Shown here in pieces: positions 41,698 through 44,251 of a DNA stretch of 44,251 nucleotides. Location of the stretch: NCBI GenBank assembly GCA_015066715.1, contig SVNU01000006.1:1-44251 (forward strand), in the 5' to 3' direction. The position numbers and the translations under genes are program-made. How positions within the stretch are numbered: the first letter of the stretch is position 1; each line of letters begins with the position of its first letter. Under the pieces are notes generated by a model, which was given only the letters and a program-made list of their open reading frames with translations, did no database searches and was not told where the DNA came from. This DNA is from Ruminococcus sp. (GTDB lineage: Bacteria > Bacillota > Clostridia > Oscillospirales > Ruminococcaceae).

Positions 41698-44251
41698 TTA
41701 CTGAACAGGTTTATGAATATCATTTATAAGGTTCTTTATAAGCACGACCTTATCACCAAAAAGTTCTATTATGTCATAATCGCAGAATGGACTTACTCTC
41801 TGCAATTCCATAAATGAAATATCACCGTTAGTTCTTGCGTAGTCGATTATCTGGTTCATGTAGCTTTTCTGCATATCATTAAGTGATGTATCATTATAAA
41901 AGCTTCCTAACTTTGTCTGAATTGCTTCATCAGAAATCCCAACCTGTAAACGCAGAAAAGGAAGCAACGGCTTATTTCCTGACCAGTTGTTGTAATCAAC
42001 TTCCGTGCCAAGCTGTTTGAAAAATATATCCTGAAGCCCGACTTTTTCATCATCAGTCAACACATCCAGATTTCTGAGTTTGGCAAGTGCCGGATTATTA
42101 CTTTTCTGAATATATTCAAAAGCTTTTTCATCGTATGTTTTTACTGATTCTGACGGTTCATCTTCATTAATGTAAATTACATCCGGAATATCAATTATAT
42201 AGAAAGTTTTTTTGTTAGGAAGATACTGCATTAAATCTCTAAGCTGCAATCTGGTTTTTTCAACTTTTTCAAGTGAAAAATCTTCGTACAGATAATCGTA
42301 ATCTATCATATCCCTGATTAATTGCTCATTTTTAATGATGGCAGGAATGGTTTTAAGTTTTAAAAGTTCCTTCATTCTTGCTGAAATTTCTGAAGAAACA
42401 TTTACAAAGCCATTTCTGATTTTAAGTGGATCTTTACCTTCATCAATCATTCGCATATATTCATCTTCAATAACATACATAAGCATATCAAAGCTCTTTA
42501 TCTTCATGTGACATTTTTCAGATGGCAACAATGGAAGTATATACTTTTCAATTTCTTCTTTTGTTATATCGCTGATTGAATCCCAGTTTTCAGCTGTTCT
42601 GTATTTGCTGACGTATGCCATATTATACTGAACTTCTATTTCGTCGTTATTAAGTGAACGCATTTCCGAAATAAATAAAGAGAGCAGCTGTTCTTTATAA
42701 TTGCTGTCAAATGCACAAAGTTTTTTTGATTCCTGAAGATTTTTCAGAATACTAAGCTTTCTTTTATAGATATTATAACTTTGGGAATGAGTAACATATG
42801 ACTTCATATCCTTGTCCATTGTAGACCAGTTACCTTGAGCATTAAAAAATCCGAAGTTATCAAAATAATCAAAGATTAAAAAACCTTTTTTATCTTCTCC
42901 TGGCCCGAAAATATCCGGAGATAGTCTTGTTCCTCTACCTATCATCTGCAAAAATTTGATTTTAGATTTAACAGGCTTAAAGAACACAAGATTGAGAATA
43001 TCTGGTACATCTATACCAGTGTCAAGCATATCAACGCTTACAGCAATCTGCGGCATGCCGTCACGCTGTTCCAGTAATTCAATAAGATTATCACTGTTTT
43101 CAACATGACTATCTATAAGAACACAAAAATCATTTCCTAAATTATCGGAATACAACGCATTAAAGCGTTTTACTATTTCCACTGCCTCAATATGACTGCT
43201 TGCGAAAATAATTGTCTTACCGAGTTTATCACCACCATCAATTTTTAAGCCGTTTTTCATTAAATCTCCAAGCATTGCATCAATCGTACCTATGTTTATA
43301 ACATGTCTGCCAACGGCTTCAGCTCTGATTTCAGCACCTGTAAAATCAATATCCGGTCCATCTTCAGGAGTAAATTCAGCTTCGAACTGCGCTTTTTGTT
43401 CTTCAGTAAGTTCATCATACTTGATTCCACGTTTCATTTTATCTGTGGTTCTGTCAAGAATACTGAATCCTACAAGATATTTGTCAGCAATGGCTTCTTC
43501 AAGTTCGTATGCCATGTCTGGTTCGCCGCTTTTAAGCTTGAACATCTGATATGTACTCTTATTTTCTTCGCATCTTGGTGTAGCAGTAAGACCAAGCATA
43601 AGAGTATCAAAATAATGAAATAGTGCACTGTATTTTTTGAAAATAGAACGATGTGCTTCGTCTATGATAATAAGGTCAAATCTTCCTATCCCGAATTCCT
43701 TTGTATCATCGTTTATCAGATTAATCATAGTCTGATATGTTGAGAATATAATTCTTGCATTAGAATCTCTGTCCATACTTCCGCCTGAATATACAGAAGT
43801 TGTCACATTAGGAAGAAGCTTATTAAAGTTCTTATGCGCCTGCTTTACAAGGCTTTTACGGTCAGCAAGAAAAAGAACATTCTTTATCCATTCAGCTTTC
43901 ATCAGAACATCAACAGTTGAAATTGATACTCTTGTTTTACCTGTTCCCGTAGCCATTACAATAAGGCTGTGACGGCGATATTCTGAAAATGCCGAACAAA
44001 CAGCTCTGATAGCATTTTTCTGATAATCTCTGTTTGTAATTTCATCATTAATCTGTATATTGCTAAGGTCTTTTCGTATTGTTTTTCTGAGTTTGAGAAG
44101 TTCAAGCTCATCAATGGTATGAAAGTCAAACACACGTCTTGGAGGGAATCCGAGCTGGTCGATACAGTAGATATGATATCCGTCTGTATAGTATGCAACA
44201 GGCTTGTACCCATACTTCTTTTCAAGTTCCTCAGCAGCTTTTATCGCTTTC
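41698..44251 (-). CDS. hsdR: Type I restriction enzyme R subunit-like helicase (5' end beyond window)
   Basis: The open frame runs to the window edge. Upstream of an in-frame GTG at 44133 it continues as YYTDGYHIYCIDQLGFPPRR, so that GTG is not the true start. Superfamily 2 helicase motifs are clear: MATGTGKT (I), DEAH (II), GLTATP (III) and FLQMIGRGTRLSP (VI). Motif Ia/Ib regions are also normal. The roughly 250-residue C-terminus, with QYLPNKKTF and QEYFxLG-like helical parts, resembles the EcoEI-type R subunit end. HsdR pulls DNA and, through a PD-(D/E)XK nuclease at its N-terminus (outside the window), cuts it. HsdM is not seen; it may lie to the right. Confidence 0.9.
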   Translation of the reverse strand, partial: KAIKAAEELEKKYGYKPVAYYTDGYHIYCIDQLGFPPRRVFDFHTIDELELLKLRKTIRKDLSNIQINDEITNRDYQKNAIRAVCSAFSEYRRHSLIVMATGTGKTRVSISTVDVLMKAEWIKNVLFLADRKSLVKQAHKNFNKLLPNVTTSVYSGGSMDRDSNARIIFSTYQTMINLINDDTKEFGIGRFDLIIIDEAHRSIFKKYSALFHYFDTLMLGLTATPRCEENKSTYQMFKLKSGEPDMAYELEEAIADKYLVGFSILDRTTDKMKRGIKYDELTEEQKAQFEAEFTPEDGPDIDFTGAEIRAEAVGRHVINIGTIDAMLGDLMKNGLKIDGGDKLGKTIIFASSHIEAVEIVKRFNALYSDNLGNDFCVLIDSHVENSDNLIELLEQRDGMPQIAVSVDMLDTGIDVPDILNLVFFKPVKSKIKFLQMIGRGTRLSPDIFGPGEDKKGFLIFDYFDNFGFFNAQGNWSTMDKDMKSYVTHSQSYNIYKRKLSILKNLQESKKLCAFDSNYKEQLLSLFISEMRSLNNDEIEVQYNMAYVSKYRTAENWDSISDITKEEIEKYILPLLPSEKCHMKIKSFDMLMYVIEDEYMRMIDEGKDPLKIRNGFVNVSSEISARMKELLKLKTIPAIIKNEQLIRDMIDYDYLYEDFSLEKVEKTRLQLRDLMQYLPNKKTFYIIDIPDVIYINEDEPSESVKTYDEKAFEYIQKSNNPALAKLRNLDVLTDDEKVGLQDIFFKQLGTEVDYNNWSGNKPLLPFLRLQVGISDEAIQTKLGSFYNDTSLNDMQKSYMNQIIDYARTNGDISFMELQRVSPFCDYDIIELFGDKVVLIKNLINDIHKPVQ

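Noticed and set aside
44131-44133. GTG as the start of the hsdR frame.
   Set aside because: The frame is open to the window edge and the upstream residues fit the family, so the GTG is internal and the gene is cut by the window.

Overview
The window reads as chromosome from a gut-type, low-to-moderate GC, endospore-forming Firmicute, most likely a Ruminococcus-like member of the Oscillospiraceae. The case rests on the spoIIP gene, AGGAGG-type ribosome sites, TTGACA/TATAAT promoters, the atp operon order and the many intergenic hairpin repeats. The genus is inferred, not proven.

Left part (1-16.6 kb), mainly housekeeping. A leftward unit runs from a small membrane protein through a D-2-hydroxyacid dehydrogenase, proB and proA to a one-pass membrane protein with an acidic cytoplasmic region. 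A rightward DUF1846 gene and a leftward ECF sigma/DUF4179 anti-sigma pair follow. This pair of units sits between two inverted copies of a ~0.5 kb MITE-like repeat; half of a third copy lies at the window start. Next is a complete leftward F-type ATP synthase operon (atpI-like, B, E, F, H, A, G, D, C). Its c subunit carries a two-carboxylate Na+-type ion site.

Middle (16.6-30.6 kb). A protein with Enzyme I-like N-terminal and phospho-His domains, fused to a HAD phosphatase in place of the PEP barrel, is split by a frameshift. Then come spoIIP with a possible sigma-E promoter, a small membrane protein, tRNA-Arg(CCG), and a one-spacer type I-C-like CRISPR remnant without cas genes. After these lie several small or hypothetical genes, a ComFB-like gene, a response regulator/ABC transporter/histidine kinase operon, and an RlmD-type rRNA methyltransferase with an odd leader.

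Right part (30.7-44.2 kb), accessory. It starts with a DarT toxin whose DarG antitoxin is frameshifted between its macro domain and C-terminal domain, next to a serine recombinase relic. Then a compact three-gene operon encodes a STAS anti-sigma-antagonist, a GH3-type acyl-adenylating enzyme, and a MATE exporter carrying a C-terminal SpoIIAB/RsbW-like kinase domain. This is the best candidate for an undescribed system: synthesis of a small conjugate, its export, and a partner switch in one transcript. The window ends in a leftward defence-like operon: HsdR (running off the edge), an acidic unknown protein, a MoxR AAA ATPase, a DUF2201/VWA protein, a deleted hsdS remnant and an HNH endonuclease.

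All family names come from motifs read by eye; no database search was run.
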